The notes under the pieces: model-generated
Database searches by the model: none
Seen by the model: the letters and a program-made list of their open reading frames with translations, nothing else
Told to the model about the DNA's origin: nothing
Source of the DNA: Ornithinibacillus contaminans
GTDB lineage: Bacteria > Bacillota > Bacilli > Bacillales > Amphibacillaceae
Assembly: GCF_001038425.2 (NCBI RefSeq)
Contig: NZ_LDPV02000050.1
Location: 186,001-250,000 of the forward strand
Direction: 5' to 3'
DNA length: 64,000 bases
Part shown: piece by piece, positions 8,029-17,686 of the stretch
Position numbering within the stretch: the first letter of the stretch is position 1
Layout of the letters: every line of letters starts with the position of its first letter
Position numbers and translations under genes: made by a program

Positions 8029-8673
8029 CTATTGAACTGAACCATTATTCTTTTTATGTCCAAAATAATACATACTCAACGGCCACCATAGAACTGCAAA
8101 TATTGGGTAGACCGCCCATACATGTTGTGGAGAAGCGATAGCATTTAAGCTAATAAAAAATACACCGATTAAAACACTTCCATGTACAGAGAACTGGAAA
8201 TACGTTCTTTTTTTAACGTGATAAACCGCAAGCGGCCACCAAAGTATTGCAAATGTAGTAAATATCGCCCATGGAAAGTATGGCGATAATACTAAGTTCA
8301 ACAAGACATAGTAGACTATAATCCCAATACTTCCACCTAGTGCGACAGGAAATGTTCCCGCCTTTTTCCCTGATAACATTACTACTGGCCATATAACTAA
8401 AGGAGCAATGGCATATAACACCCAAGGAATAGTTGGTGTGTACATGTAGTTAATGATGCTAAGAAACATCAACATCAATATACTCACAATAATGGAATGC
8501 AGTGTATATTGCTTTTTGTGAATAAGGATTAAACTAATAGGAAACAGCAACAGCGCAAAAGCTGGATAAATAAACCACGGCTCATCATTGCTATGCAAAT
8601 AATTGACTATCATAAGAAAAACGATTGTCATGATACTGCCTGCTGTTACAAAACCAATATCATATTTCTTCAA
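8029..8673 (-). CDS. membrane protein of four tandem two-helix repeats
   Basis: The 214 residues are four units of about 52 residues. Each unit has two membrane helices joined by a short loop with a P..W and ending in a (Y/F)xxFAxLWWPLxxY motif. The best copies are FTTFAILWWPLAVY and YPIFAVLWWPLSMY; the first two units have diverged (YPAFALLLFPISL). The same unit occurs once at the end of the preceding protein. The family is not one I can name and the function is unknown. TTG start after GGGGTG, 12 bases after the preceding gene. Confidence 0.75.
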   Translation of the reverse strand: MKKYDIGFVTAGSIMTIVFLMIVNYLHSNDEPWFIYPAFALLLFPISLILIHKKQYTLHSIIVSILMLMFLSIINYMYTPTIPWVLYAIAPLVIWPVVMLSGKKAGTFPVALGGSIGIIVYYVLLNLVLSPYFPWAIFTTFAILWWPLAVYHVKKRTYFQFSVHGSVLIGVFFISLNAIASPQHVWAVYPIFAVLWWPLSMYYFGHKKNNGSVQ

Positions 8674-8685
8674 CTTCTTTCACCC

Positions 8686-9084
8686 CTATCTTCGTTTCAT
8701 CCATCTAAAGTACATCGTTAACGGCCACCACAATACAGCAAACGTAGGATATACAAACCATATGACGTTAGGCGTGTAATAGAAATTAATAAACATAAAT
8801 AATGCGATGATTAAAATGCTTCCCCAAATCGAATAAGCTAAATTAATTTTGTGCATACCCTTTCCGGTTGGCTGCGGCACATCTAACTCCTGCTTCAAAT
8901 CTTCAATATCGCCAAAATCAACGATTGCTTTATTAATCGCATCCTCTTCTGCTTTTCCTTGCTCCATTAAATCCATTACTTTCTCTTCTAGATTCTGCAG
9001 GACCTCATGGATGATTTTTTCCTTTTTTTCACTGTCTGGAATACCTTTAAATAACTCATTGACATGTTTTCGTAACTTATTCAA
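8686..9084 (-). CDS. HAAS-like soluble helical domain fused to one two-helix membrane unit
   Basis: This protein of 132 residues has an N-terminal acidic helical region (about 1-75, with KLRKHVNELFKGIPDSEKKEK and FGDIEDLKQEL) like HAAS/DUF1700 proteins. It then has two membrane helices ending in YPTFAVLWWPLTMY. The TTG start at 9084 overlaps the TGA of the PadR gene (TTGA), with GGAGGGG just upstream. An in-frame upstream extension exists but would run through the PadR gene. It is probably the membrane partner of that PadR regulator. Confidence 0.75.
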   Translation of the reverse strand: MNKLRKHVNELFKGIPDSEKKEKIIHEVLQNLEEKVMDLMEQGKAEEDAINKAIVDFGDIEDLKQELDVPQPTGKGMHKINLAYSIWGSILIIALFMFINFYYTPNVIWFVYPTFAVLWWPLTMYFRWMKRR

Positions 9085-9410
9085 TTTAACCCCTCCATAA
9101 ATAAATCGATAATTTCCTTTGTTTCTTTCCATTCTTCTGCTGTTTCTTTTAGGAATGCTTTCCCAAGCGATGTAATTCTGTAATACTTTCTTTTACCACC
9201 CTTTGAAAAACTTCCATAATAGGATTCTATTAACTCCTTCTTCTCTAATCGTTGAAAAACCGCATACAGCGTCGCCTCTTTAATTTGAAATCGATCATCC
9301 GTACGTAAACTGATTTCCTTCGATATTTCATAACCATAACGGTCTTCTTCATAAATCAAACGCAAAATAATTGAATCCAAATGTCCACGAATAATATCAC
9401 TTCTAATCAA
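9081..9410 (-). CDS. PadR-family transcriptional regulator
   Basis: This 109-residue winged-helix protein has LDSIILRLIYEEDRYGYEISKEI, IKEATLYAVFQRLEKKELI and GKRKYYRITSLGKAFL. These place it in the PadR family (PF03551). It is the first gene of the second PadR operon (9410 to 8029) and overlaps the next start by four bases. TTG start after GGAGAGTG. A consensus promoter with an inverted repeat over its -10 lies just upstream, pointing to autoregulation. Confidence 0.95.
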   Translation of the reverse strand: MIRSDIIRGHLDSIILRLIYEEDRYGYEISKEISLRTDDRFQIKEATLYAVFQRLEKKELIESYYGSFSKGGKRKYYRITSLGKAFLKETAEEWKETKEIIDLFMEGLN

Positions 9411-9447
9411 CTTTACACTCTCCTGAATTTCAAACTATTCTACCTCG

Positions 9448-9483
9448 TAGAGTAATAATACTTTAAATTACTCTATCTGTCAA
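9448..9483 (-). promoter_or_regulatory. promoter and inverted-repeat operator of the second PadR operon
   Basis: On the minus strand TTGACA (9478-9483) and TATTAT (9455-9460) are 17 bases apart. The perfect inverted repeat TAGAGTAAT (9448-9456) / ATTACTCTA (9467-9475) lies over the spacer and -10, where a repressor would block RNA polymerase. Confidence 0.65.
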
Positions 9484-9520
9484 AGTAATTTTTTGAATAT
9501 GATAAGATGAACATTCAACT

Positions 9521-9562
9521 AAAAAATGATCCCATCACGCGTATGTGATAGGATCATTTTTT
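9521..9562 (-). terminator. terminator of the surface-protein gene
   Basis: AAAAAATGATCC and GGATCATTTTTT pair perfectly, with inner CATCAC/GTGAT pairs. It lies 26 bases beyond the stop of the surface-protein gene and can also serve the other strand. Confidence 0.8.
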
Positions 9563-9587
9563 AGTTCTATTTTATTGTTATTACTAT

Positions 9588-12500
9588 TTATGTCGCATAG
9601 CGACGTCTTTGTATAAGAAGCATAATAAATCCTAGTAAAAGTATACACGCCCCAAAAAACATTATCGTATAACCACCTGTTGCTGTATACGGCAATTCAC
9701 CATGTTCTACTCTGATTAATTTTTCTTTCGCATGTTCTAATAATTGCAATGCTTTATCCACTTGAAGTTGGGTCGCCGCTTCATCTAGTAGTACATCGTT
9801 AGCGTTTGTAAGTGCAACATGATACTGTTGCCAGCTTGCCTCGGTATAATCATGTTGGATGAGATAAACAGCTTTTTCCTTCTCGGTGTTAAGAGCTGTT
9901 TTATCCACAGTTAGACCTGCTCTTGCATTTTCCAGTGCTGTCTTTGCTTCATCAATTGCTTCTTGTGTGGATGTCGAATTAGCCAATACCTCATCTGCCT
10001 GTTTCAGCGCGTTTTTATATTCCTTCCAGCTATCAGGCGAATAATTTTCCTGAACTAGATTGGCAGATTCGCTTATCTCTTTTTCTAGCTCGACGGTATA
10101 CACTAATTCATCGTAAGCTTTTTGTAGTGCTTGTTTCGCCTTATCCACTTCAGATTGGGGAGCTTCGGGATTCGTAATGACGATATAGCTATGTTGATAT
10201 GCTTTATCAAATATGGCCCAGGAATCTTTTGTATAGGCATTCTCATCCAACTTTTGAGGTGTGATGTCTTCCTCCAGTATCACGAGCGGTTCTTTGTCCA
10301 CAATCGTAAAGTGGTGCTCTTTGATGACTGCTGGTCTGCCGTCCATCGTTGCTGTTGCTTCCACTACGTATTCTCCTGGCGTGAGTTCTGTTTCCACTTG
10401 GTATGCCCAGCTACCATCCGTATTCACGGTGACATTGGCATCGGAAATGACGACGTCTCCATCTGGTCCGGTAATCGTAAGCGTCACATTCTCCGCTCTT
10501 GTATCGGCCGTTCCTTCAATCAATGGGGTTATATCATTTGTAATCCCATTTGGTTCATTAATTTGGAGTGAATGGCCAAACAGATCTTGTGCCTGGAACG
10601 TGAAGTCTTCTACCGGTGTGCCATTTTCCTCATCACCGATTAAATTAGCTTTGCCGTTAGCTTTGTTATATTGGACCTTGATAACAGCGTCACTTGATAA
10701 CACGGTTTCCGCCGTTACTGATAGTGTTAGTTTGGATGTTTGATCATTTTCATCTACGTCTACTAGTTTAGCAGAATCAATCGCTATTGCAGCATTATCT
10801 ACTACTACCGTAAACCCATCCGTTTGGTTTGGATTAACTTTATCGAAGGTTACGGCTTTATCAAATTCGATTGTAATGTCATGGTATCCATCTTCAAAAA
10901 CGGCATCGATTGGCTTTGGCGCATATTTTTCCAGTTCATCTCGTGCTGCTTGAAGATCTTCTAATGCAGCATCAACTTCAGCCTGTGATTTGGAGGAATC
11001 TGTGATTGTATTTTCAGCCTCTCGGACCGCTTCCTCAAACACTTCCCACTCCTCGGCATTGCGGTAATCTTCTTCTTCAAAGCCTTTCACTTCATCATAC
11101 TCGGCTTGCAGTGCATGTTTGTCAATCACGGTGAATGACGCCGATTTGCGAATAACTCTTTCCGACTCATCATCCTTTGCCGTTACTTCATAGGAATAGT
11201 CCCCTGGCTCAAGCTTATCATCATCTGAGACAGTGTATGTCCATGAGCCTTCATTTAACGTGGCATCTACATCGGTAAGGCTGGTAACCGGATCGTTTTC
11301 ACTATCAACAACCGATAAGGTAACGTGATCCGCATCCTGATGGGTCTCGCCTTTGATGGTAGGTGTCTCGTCATCCGTGTTTCCAATCGTTGTCATAATC
11401 TGGAGTGCGGCACCGAAATCATCCCGTGACACGATTTCAAATGACTCATCTGCTGAACCATTATCTTCATCACCAAATAGATTTGGACTCGTTTCATTTT
11501 TGGTATAGGTTACCGTAATATTTTTGGTATCACTATCTAAGACGTGATCAACGGTTAAGGTTACGGTATTATCAACGGCAACCGCATCTGTTACCTTATA
11601 AGATGTATCGTTAACCGTTACCGCAAATCCTTCTTCTTTGGCATCTGCCGTTAAAATTACATCTTTATCAAAGGTGATCGTGATGGTTTTTTTGCCATGC
11701 TCATAGGTTGCTGGTGATTTCTCTACTGGAGAGTGCTTCACGAGTGCCGCTTTGGCATCTTCTAAATTTTTTAATGCTTGATCAACAGCTGCTTGGTTGG
11801 GGTTGGATTCATCCGTTGAATCAGCAATATCCACTAGTAGATCTTTCGCAGCTTTTAATGCCGTTTCAAATTCTATCGCTGCGTCCTCATCATCTTCCCA
11901 GCCATCTTGATAATCCGCTTCTTGTAAGTCTTTCACTTGCTTGTAGTACGCTTCTAAATCGGCTTTGTTTACAAACGTGAACGTAGCGTCCGTTGTGGCA
12001 GTTGCTCCACCTTTTGTTGCCGTTGCATCAACTGTATAATCACCCTTAATTAAATCATCAGTAAGTTCCATTGCCCAACTACCATCTTCTTTAACGGCAG
12101 GCGTTCCATTATATAACGTGTCCCGTTTCGGTCCTTTAACGATTAGTTTGACCACGGATCCTGGTACAGTTTTTCCTGTAATTGACTTCTGTTTTGCATC
12201 ATAGATGACCGATCCATCGGAAGGTTTAATGGTTAAGGAGGTTCCTAGCGTTTCTTCGGCTTCTTCTGCCGTGCTCATGTTGATCACAACCGTAGAATTC
12301 TCTGCCTCCACTTCATCCCCCTCGTGGTTTATAATAGAAATTTCAATCGGTCGGTCACCGCTGAAGGCTGTGTTTTGGTACTGTACGAGTTGGACGATGG
12401 CATCCGCAACACCGGGAACAACTTTTGAACTTACTACCCGTACATTATCAATACTAAGTGTTGCGCCATGTGAGGTCCCATCTGTTTTATTAAAGGATCC

Positions 12501-13589
12501 CGCTACAAAGCGGAATCGATACGTACCATCCTCAGGAATCTTACCCGAATTGGTTGTCCAATCTTGGGCTGAACCTCGTCCATAAAGAATTTCTGTATGC
12601 TCTCCGGTTTCCTCATTGACTAAAAAGCCATACACTTCATAGTCGTCGCCACCTTCATTCGCTTTCCAGTCAAAGGATAAAGAGTCTCCTTCAGCTGCTT
12701 TAAACGGGCTACTTATCGCTTCAATACCAAAAGACGATGCGATGGCATTGTTTTTATCCCCATAAGTCCCTTCCGTTAAATAGGCCCATAAAAATCCAAT
12801 TTCAAGTGATTTACCTTTTGCAGTATCAGTATCGTTATATATCGCTTGCGCAAAGCCTGCATCACTATATCCTGATGTCCAACCGTCAAACACCGCTTCA
12901 AATCCTTCTATATTAGGCACGTCGCCAGTTGTGGAAGGAGCCCCATCATTATAATCAACGTTCGTAACATAGGAATATTCATTAGTTGGCCCTGTTACCG
13001 TATAGGTGCCATCACCATTATCGGTAATATGATCATACGCACGACCTTTTGTTTGCGTTGCCAGATCGCCTAACCAAATTTGGTTGATGGTTTTTCCATC
13101 CTTTTCACTCGTTTTATTTATCGTCCAATCTGGGATCGTTACTTCTTTACCGATTTCCCCCGCTTCAAAATTCCCATTTTCCAACGGGGCAGACAAGTCA
13201 ATTTGAAGGGCGCCACCTTCACCATTCATGTTATCATTCACAGAAGCTATCGGAACACCGTTCAACAAGAATTGACCATTCTTATAAAGAAGCACCGAAT
13301 CATCCGTTAACGTCACACGTGAATTTTCCGGGATAAATAATTTTTCCGTACTAACATAGTCCGTATCTTGTAGGTCAAAACGAATATACCCTTCCGCGAG
13401 TTGTTCTCCCGCTTGGGCTTCATGGTCGTAGTTAGGTGCTACTGTAACACGTTCTCCTAAAATTGGATCATAATCAATATTTGCTAATTCCGCAGCTAAT
13501 ACAGTACTTCTACCACCCCCTGAAAACAGGATACTTAGACTAAGCACTGTAATTAATAAAACGGCTATTTTGGATTGATGTGTTTTCAT
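9588..13589 (-). CDS. large LPXTA-type cell-wall-anchored multidomain surface protein
   Basis: This 1333-residue protein has a signal peptide (about 1-33, ending TVLAA). Next comes an N-terminal beta-rich region (to about 400) that resembles a jelly-roll or lectin-like module (EGDSLSFDWKANEGGDDYEVYGF). The middle alternates Ig-like domains ending in TFTFVNK, SFTVIDK and HFTIVDK, SwmB-like domains (ITITFDKDV, ITIEFDKAV) and FIVAR-like helical units such as YSPDSWKEYKNAL; I count five helical units. The C-terminus is a sorting signal: LPYTATGG, a hydrophobic helix and RRR. LPxTA suits class D-type sortases. I chose ATG 13589 behind AAGGGGGAG. No sortase gene is in the window. Adhesion is a likely role; the ligand is unknown. 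Confidence 0.9.
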   Translation of the reverse strand: MKTHQSKIAVLLITVLSLSILFSGGGRSTVLAAELANIDYDPILGERVTVAPNYDHEAQAGEQLAEGYIRFDLQDTDYVSTEKLFIPENSRVTLTDDSVLLYKNGQFLLNGVPIASVNDNMNGEGGALQIDLSAPLENGNFEAGEIGKEVTIPDWTINKTSEKDGKTINQIWLGDLATQTKGRAYDHITDNGDGTYTVTGPTNEYSYVTNVDYNDGAPSTTGDVPNIEGFEAVFDGWTSGYSDAGFAQAIYNDTDTAKGKSLEIGFLWAYLTEGTYGDKNNAIASSFGIEAISSPFKAAEGDSLSFDWKANEGGDDYEVYGFLVNEETGEHTEILYGRGSAQDWTTNSGKIPEDGTYRFRFVAGSFNKTDGTSHGATLSIDNVRVVSSKVVPGVADAIVQLVQYQNTAFSGDRPIEISIINHEGDEVEAENSTVVINMSTAEEAEETLGTSLTIKPSDGSVIYDAKQKSITGKTVPGSVVKLIVKGPKRDTLYNGTPAVKEDGSWAMELTDDLIKGDYTVDATATKGGATATTDATFTFVNKADLEAYYKQVKDLQEADYQDGWEDDEDAAIEFETALKAAKDLLVDIADSTDESNPNQAAVDQALKNLEDAKAALVKHSPVEKSPATYEHGKKTITITFDKDVILTADAKEEGFAVTVNDTSYKVTDAVAVDNTVTLTVDHVLDSDTKNITVTYTKNETSPNLFGDEDNGSADESFEIVSRDDFGAALQIMTTIGNTDDETPTIKGETHQDADHVTLSVVDSENDPVTSLTDVDATLNEGSWTYTVSDDDKLEPGDYSYEVTAKDDESERVIRKSASFTVIDKHALQAEYDEVKGFEEEDYRNAEEWEVFEEAVREAENTITDSSKSQAEVDAALEDLQAARDELEKYAPKPIDAVFEDGYHDITIEFDKAVTFDKVNPNQTDGFTVVVDNAAIAIDSAKLVDVDENDQTSKLTLSVTAETVLSSDAVIKVQYNKANGKANLIGDEENGTPVEDFTFQAQDLFGHSLQINEPNGITNDITPLIEGTADTRAENVTLTITGPDGDVVISDANVTVNTDGSWAYQVETELTPGEYVVEATATMDGRPAVIKEHHFTIVDKEPLVILEEDITPQKLDENAYTKDSWAIFDKAYQHSYIVITNPEAPQSEVDKAKQALQKAYDELVYTVELEKEISESANLVQENYSPDSWKEYKNALKQADEVLANSTSTQEAIDEAKTALENARAGLTVDKTALNTEKEKAVYLIQHDYTEASWQQYHVALTNANDVLLDEAATQLQVDKALQLLEHAKEKLIRVEHGELPYTATGGYTIMFFGACILLLGFIMLLIQRRRYAT

Positions 13590-13928
13590 TTTTCTCCCCC
13601 TTGCTTTAGAACGATTTAGCTTTTTCACATGATAATAAAGGCATGCAAGTTAATCATGATTTCATCCTTCCGTAATATGGTTAGAAGTAAGACCGTTCTG
13701 CGATTTCCGACTAGTTTCGACTTAATTATATAATGGAGCTAGTAGTTAAGTACTGTAACGAAAGTACTAGAAAGGCAAAAAAAAATAACCTTGCTACATT
13801 TTTGCAGCAAGGTTTTTACATACTATAGAATTATTGTTGGTGGATATAATCCGCTCTGGGAATATACTCCGCTACACTAGTGTCTTCCTTCAGTTTCCTC
13901 ATTCTAATATTTAGTACTTTATCTCATA
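13590..13928. other. intergenic region between mqo and the surface-protein gene
   Basis: This holds the mqo terminator (13777-13815) and presumably the promoter of the surface-protein gene. I see an imperfect inverted repeat around CTAGTAG and AAGTACTAG near 13738-13770 but no convincing operator and no gene. Confidence 0.5.
13777..13815 (-). terminator. terminator downstream of mqo
   Basis: AACCTTGCT pairs with AGCAAGGTT. On the minus strand the stem is followed by a long T-run (the A-run at 13777-13785 on the plus strand). Confidence 0.75.
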
Positions 13929-15470
13929 TTAATTATTTCCAGACGCTTTTGTTTCTTTATCCAACGGTCGTTCTACGTTTAGGTCATTTGGTGTTAAACC
14001 AAGCGTCTGTGCTGTATTAGTATGAATCGTATGGAAAAGCTCTGGATTTTCCGCTAGTGTCACGCCATAGGACGGAATCATTTCTTTGATTTTCGGCTCC
14101 CACTCTTCTAGATGCTGCGGGAAACATTTTTCCAATACCTCCAGCATAACATGCACAGCGGTAGAAGCTCCTGGAGATGCCCCAAGCAAGGCAGCAATCG
14201 AACCATCAGCAGCAGTTACTACTTCTGTGCCAAATTGCAATGTACCTTTTCCACCTGCTTCGGTATCCTTAATCACTTGCACGCGTTGTCCGGCCACAAC
14301 GATATCCCAATCCTCACGTTTAGCTTCTGGAATAAACTCGCGTAGTTCTTCCATCCGTTTTTCATTAGAAAGTAGCACTTGCTGGATTAAATATTTGGTC
14401 AAGGAAAGTTCTTTCACACCAGCTGCCAGCATTGTCAGCAAATTATTCGGCTTTACCGACTTGATTAAATCGAAAACAGAACCCGTTTTTAAAAACTTAG
14501 GCGAGAAGCCCGCAAACGGTCCGAACAATAATGTTTTTTTATTATCAATATAACGTGTATCCAAATGCGGTACAGACATTGGTGGTGCCCCGACCTTGGC
14601 TTTGCCGTACACTTTTGCTTGGTGCTCCGCGATAACGTCTGGATTGTTACACACCATAAATAATCCACTTACAGGAAAACCACCTATATGCTTGGATTCT
14701 GGAATACCCGTTTTTTGTAGTAACGGCAGACTGCCTCCACCGCCACCGATAAAGACGAAATCCGCCGTATGATAGTCAACACTTCCACTAACCAGGTTCT
14801 TGACTTTTACGCTCCAGCGATTATCATTCGTTCGTTTCATTTGCTTCACGAGATGCTTATAGTGAACTTGCACACCGTTGTCCGTCAAATGATCCATTAG
14901 CATTCGTGTTAACTCCCCAAAATTAACATCTGTTCCTGAATCAATCTTCGTAGCCGCCATCGGCTCGGTAATTGTACGCCCTTTCATTATTAGCGGAACC
15001 CATTCCTTCAGCTTTTCCGGATCATCGGAAAATTCCATCCCATGAAAAAGCGGACTGTTTGATAGCGCTTTAAATCTGTTTTTTAAAAATTCTACATTTC
15101 GTTCTCCGTGCACAAGACTCATATGTGGTAATGGGCGAATGAAATCCTGTGGATCCCGAATAAGATGTTGATTCACTAAATAGGCCCAAAACTGTCTCGA
15201 CAGCTGAAATTGCTCATTAATCTTTACTGCTTTCGTTATATCAATTGTTCCATCTGGTTGTTCAGTCGTATAGTTGAGCTCGCATAATGCAGAATGCCCA
15301 GTCCCTGCATTATTCCATTCGTTAGAGCTTTCCTCCCCTGCACGGTCAAGCTTCTCCAATACGTTAATATTCCATTCTGGTGCCAATTCTTTTAGTAACG
15401 AGCCTAATGTAGCACTCATCACGCCAGCACCGATTAAAATAACATCTGCTTTTTCTCGTAAGTTGCCCAT
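13929..15470 (-). CDS. mqo: malate:quinone oxidoreductase
   Basis: This is a membrane-associated FAD enzyme that oxidises L-malate to oxaloacetate and passes electrons to quinone. The dinucleotide-binding site is [16 protein letters not shown] near the N-terminus. Family hallmarks follow: [43 protein letters not shown] and [10 protein letters not shown]. The length of about 513 residues from ATG 15470 fits Mqo (about 500). Upstream in-frame codons to 15515 are not family-like. It is a single gene between terminators. It would act in place of, or beside, NAD-malate dehydrogenase. Confidence 0.96.
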   Translation of the reverse strand: MGNLREKADVILIGAGVMSATLGSLLKELAPEWNINVLEKLDRAGEESSNEWNNAGTGHSALCELNYTTEQPDGTIDITKAVKINEQFQLSRQFWAYLVNQHLIRDPQDFIRPLPHMSLVHGERNVEFLKNRFKALSNSPLFHGMEFSDDPEKLKEWVPLIMKGRTITEPMAATKIDSGTDVNFGELTRMLMDHLTDNGVQVHYKHLVKQMKRTNDNRWSVKVKNLVSGSVDYHTADFVFIGGGGGSLPLLQKTGIPESKHIGGFPVSGLFMVCNNPDVIAEHQAKVYGKAKVGAPPMSVPHLDTRYIDNKKTLLFGPFAGFSPKFLKTGSVFDLIKSVKPNNLLTMLAAGVKELSLTKYLIQQVLLSNEKRMEELREFIPEAKREDWDIVVAGQRVQVIKDTEAGGKGTLQFGTEVVTAADGSIAALLGASPGASTAVHVMLEVLEKCFPQHLEEWEPKIKEMIPSYGVTLAENPELFHTIHTNTAQTLGLTPNDLNVERPLDKETKASGNN

Positions 15471-15734
15471 TCTACCGTCCCCATCCCCTATGACTAAAAA
15501 TATCGGTGCCCGCACACGACACCACGTATACCGTTACTTATTTACCCAACTCTAATCATATCATAATCTACAAAAATTACAGATTGATTTTAAAAAACTA
15601 CTATTATCTGACTATTATAAACTAAATATCGCGAATTAAAAAGGACAAACTCCAACCAAATTACTCAGAAATTAAAAACAAAGCCTAAAATGATGCTCCC
15701 CGCAGCACTTTAAAACTTTGTCTCTATCGATTGA

Positions 15735-16388
15735 TTATACTACCAGCATGTTCGCTAAGGCATTTACACTTGTTACAAGATGGGTAGGATTGGCATTCGC
15801 TAGTTCTTCATCTGAGCCATACCCATAGCTGACGCCAATCGAATCAATACCCGAATTCGTCGCACCGATAATATCATGCATACGGTCCCCAATCATCACG
15901 AAATCCTTTACTGCATACTTTGGATAATGCGATAATATGTACTGAATAATTTCTTTCTTAGAGGTTCTCGTTCCATCCAGGTTACTACCAACAACAAGGT
16001 CAAAATACTGACCAATCGAAAAATACGTCAAGATTTGTTCTGCAAATACGGTCGGTTTGGAGGTTGCAACGACTAATGTATAGTCCTGTTCCTTCAGTGC
16101 GACTAAAAGCTCAGGAATACCCAAATATAATTCATTTTCAAACATGCCTTTCTCCTTGAACCGTTCACGGTAAAATTCAATCGCTCGTTTCGTGCTTATC
16201 TCATCCAACCGATAGTACTCCGCAAACGAATCCTGAAGTGGTGGTCCGATGAAGGGTTCGAGTGTAGATAAATCATGCTCCATAATACCCATTTTCCCTA
16301 ACGCATATTGCACAGATCTCGTAATTCCGACTCTAGGATCAGAAAGTGTCCCGTCCAGATCAAATAACACTACCTTATATGCAGCCAA
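15735..16388 (-). CDS. HAD-superfamily hydrolase, phosphoglycolate-phosphatase-like
   Basis: This 217-residue class IA HAD phosphatase has motif I FDLDGTLSDPRVG (nucleophile Asp about 10), motif II VVATSKP, the Lys in KPTVFAEQ and motif III MIGDRMHDIIGATNSG. The cap domain lies between motifs I and II. Relatives hydrolyse phosphoglycolate, pyrophosphate or nucleotides, so the substrate is open. It follows a small membrane-protein gene by about 20 bases on the same strand and may be co-transcribed with it. Confidence 0.9.
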   Translation of the reverse strand: MAAYKVVLFDLDGTLSDPRVGITRSVQYALGKMGIMEHDLSTLEPFIGPPLQDSFAEYYRLDEISTKRAIEFYRERFKEKGMFENELYLGIPELLVALKEQDYTLVVATSKPTVFAEQILTYFSIGQYFDLVVGSNLDGTRTSKKEIIQYILSHYPKYAVKDFVMIGDRMHDIIGATNSGIDSIGVSYGYGSDEELANANPTHLVTSVNALANMLVV

Positions 16389-16410
16389 GTAGACCCCTCT
16401 TTTCTTTATC

Positions 16411-16872
16411 CTAATACTGTTGCACCGATTTTTTGAAAGACGTCATGTTCAGTAGCAACAAAACCAAATATATCCCCGCAATAATGAAGGAATATAATCC
16501 ATAATTTATCTCTAGCAACGCATTTCCTCCAAATAACGGCGTGATGAAGAGTATGTAGAACGGGTATTGCAAGCCAGAAACGATCCCATAAATGGCATTA
16601 TCAAATAGGCCCATTTCTAGAGCGTGAATGATAGAAACGACAATCCCACCAATAGTTCCAACTAACAAAAAAGTCTTAGCCCAATTCTTGCCTTTTAGAG
16701 ATAGGACTACTAAAGCCCCCAAGAAGATTATGGTTACGATTATATTAATAGCGCCAATCTCTGAATCTGGAAATTTGATCGACGGAATGAAATTACATAC
16801 TAGCGCCAGAATATAGGCAATACCTACTATCAATCCTAGTTTTTTCAACGTGTTCACCTTTTCCTCGTTCAT
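16411..16872 (-). CDS. four-helix membrane protein of unknown function
   Basis: This 153-residue protein has four or five predicted membrane helices (about 10-28, 40-60, 66-87, 100-118, 125-145). No family motif is recognised. ATG start just after a TTTCCTCGT-side ribosome site (GAGG on the minus strand). It is probably transcribed with the HAD phosphatase 22 bases downstream. Confidence 0.7.
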   Translation of the reverse strand: MNEEKVNTLKKLGLIVGIAYILALVCNFIPSIKFPDSEIGAINIIVTIIFLGALVVLSLKGKNWAKTFLLVGTIGGIVVSIIHALEMGLFDNAIYGIVSGLQYPFYILFITPLFGGNALLEINYGLYSFIIAGIYLVLLLLNMTSFKKSVQQY

Positions 16873-16930
16873 TTATCAAGCGAATCTTTTTTCCATTTTC
16901 AGTATACCAGTAATTTCGTTCTAAATGTTC

Positions 16931-16964
16931 TAAAAAAACAAAAAACCTCTCGTGTGGAGGTTTT
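16931..16964 (-). terminator. terminator after the FusB-like gene
   Basis: AAAACCTC and GAGGTTTT form a short stem. On the minus strand it is followed by a T-rich run (A-run 16931-16945 on the plus strand). Confidence 0.65.
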
Positions 16965-17050
16965 GGATATAGTATAGTATTCATAATTCAACTGCAATTT
17001 CTCCTTATTTTTCTTTCGTTTAAGAATCCTTACAAAAACCCTTTGCTGCG

Positions 17051-17686
17051 TTATGCCTTCAAACGACTTACAAAATCATGTAAGTGTTCTATAGCGGTAA
17101 TGTTTTGATTACATACGTCACTATCTCGGCATATATAATTACCTTTCTTTGTATACGTTCCTAGCACCTGCCCCTTTTTCTCGGTTAGGAACAGCCCCAC
17201 TTCTTCATGGCCATTACAAATCGCACAAATCCCCTTCTGCTTAATCGGATCAAATGTGCCATGCACCCCAACCAGTTTGCCGTTCGAGCGCGTGATGATA
17301 AATTTTTTATTCATACTATAATCTATCCAGCTTAGATAACAGATTTCCTGTAAATCTAGCTTTTCTAATTCTGGCACCTTTAGCTTTTTCACTTTTGGAA
17401 ATAGCTTCTTAATCCCCTGTTCCGTCACATGAAAGGGAATCACATACGGCTTAATATCAGCGAAAAATTTTTCCGCTTTTTCTTTATCATCAATCAGCGG
17501 AATTGGGGTAAGGAGCTGTTTTTGCTCCGCTATCATTTCTGGAAATAAAGCATCCACACGTTCAACAGCGAGTGATATAAACGTATGGACAACACCTTTA
17601 TCATTCGAGGTTACATGCGCGTTCACGATGTCCAGAACTTGTCGTTTTATAAAATTAAATTGATCCACGTGGATAAATGCTTCCAT
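17051..17686 (-). CDS. FusB/FusC-family elongation-factor-G-binding protein
   Basis: This protein of about 211 residues has an N-terminal four-helix region and a C-terminal zinc-binding domain. The cysteines are in ICAICNG and YICRDSDVCN, and GTYTKKGNYICRDS closely follows the FusB pattern. Known members bind EF-G and free it from fusidic acid-stalled ribosomes. The chosen ATG at 17686 follows TGGAG; an in-frame GTG nine bases earlier would lie in that ribosome site. The gene is alone with its own terminator. Whether it gives resistance or a native ribosome-rescue role is not shown by sequence. Confidence 0.88.
   Translation of the reverse strand: MEAFIHVDQFNFIKRQVLDIVNAHVTSNDKGVVHTFISLAVERVDALFPEMIAEQKQLLTPIPLIDDKEKAEKFFADIKPYVIPFHVTEQGIKKLFPKVKKLKVPELEKLDLQEICYLSWIDYSMNKKFIITRSNGKLVGVHGTFDPIKQKGICAICNGHEEVGLFLTEKKGQVLGTYTKKGNYICRDSDVCNQNITAIEHLHDFVSRLKA

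Noticed and set aside
10131-12585. several plus-strand open frames inside the large surface-protein gene
   Set aside because: They are antisense shadows of a 1333-codon gene with signal peptide, repeats and sorting signal; residues are biased and show no motifs.
13738-13770. imperfect inverted repeat CTAGTAG/CTAGT before the surface-protein gene
   Set aside because: Arms are broken by mismatches and no promoter is positioned on it, so I do not call an operator.
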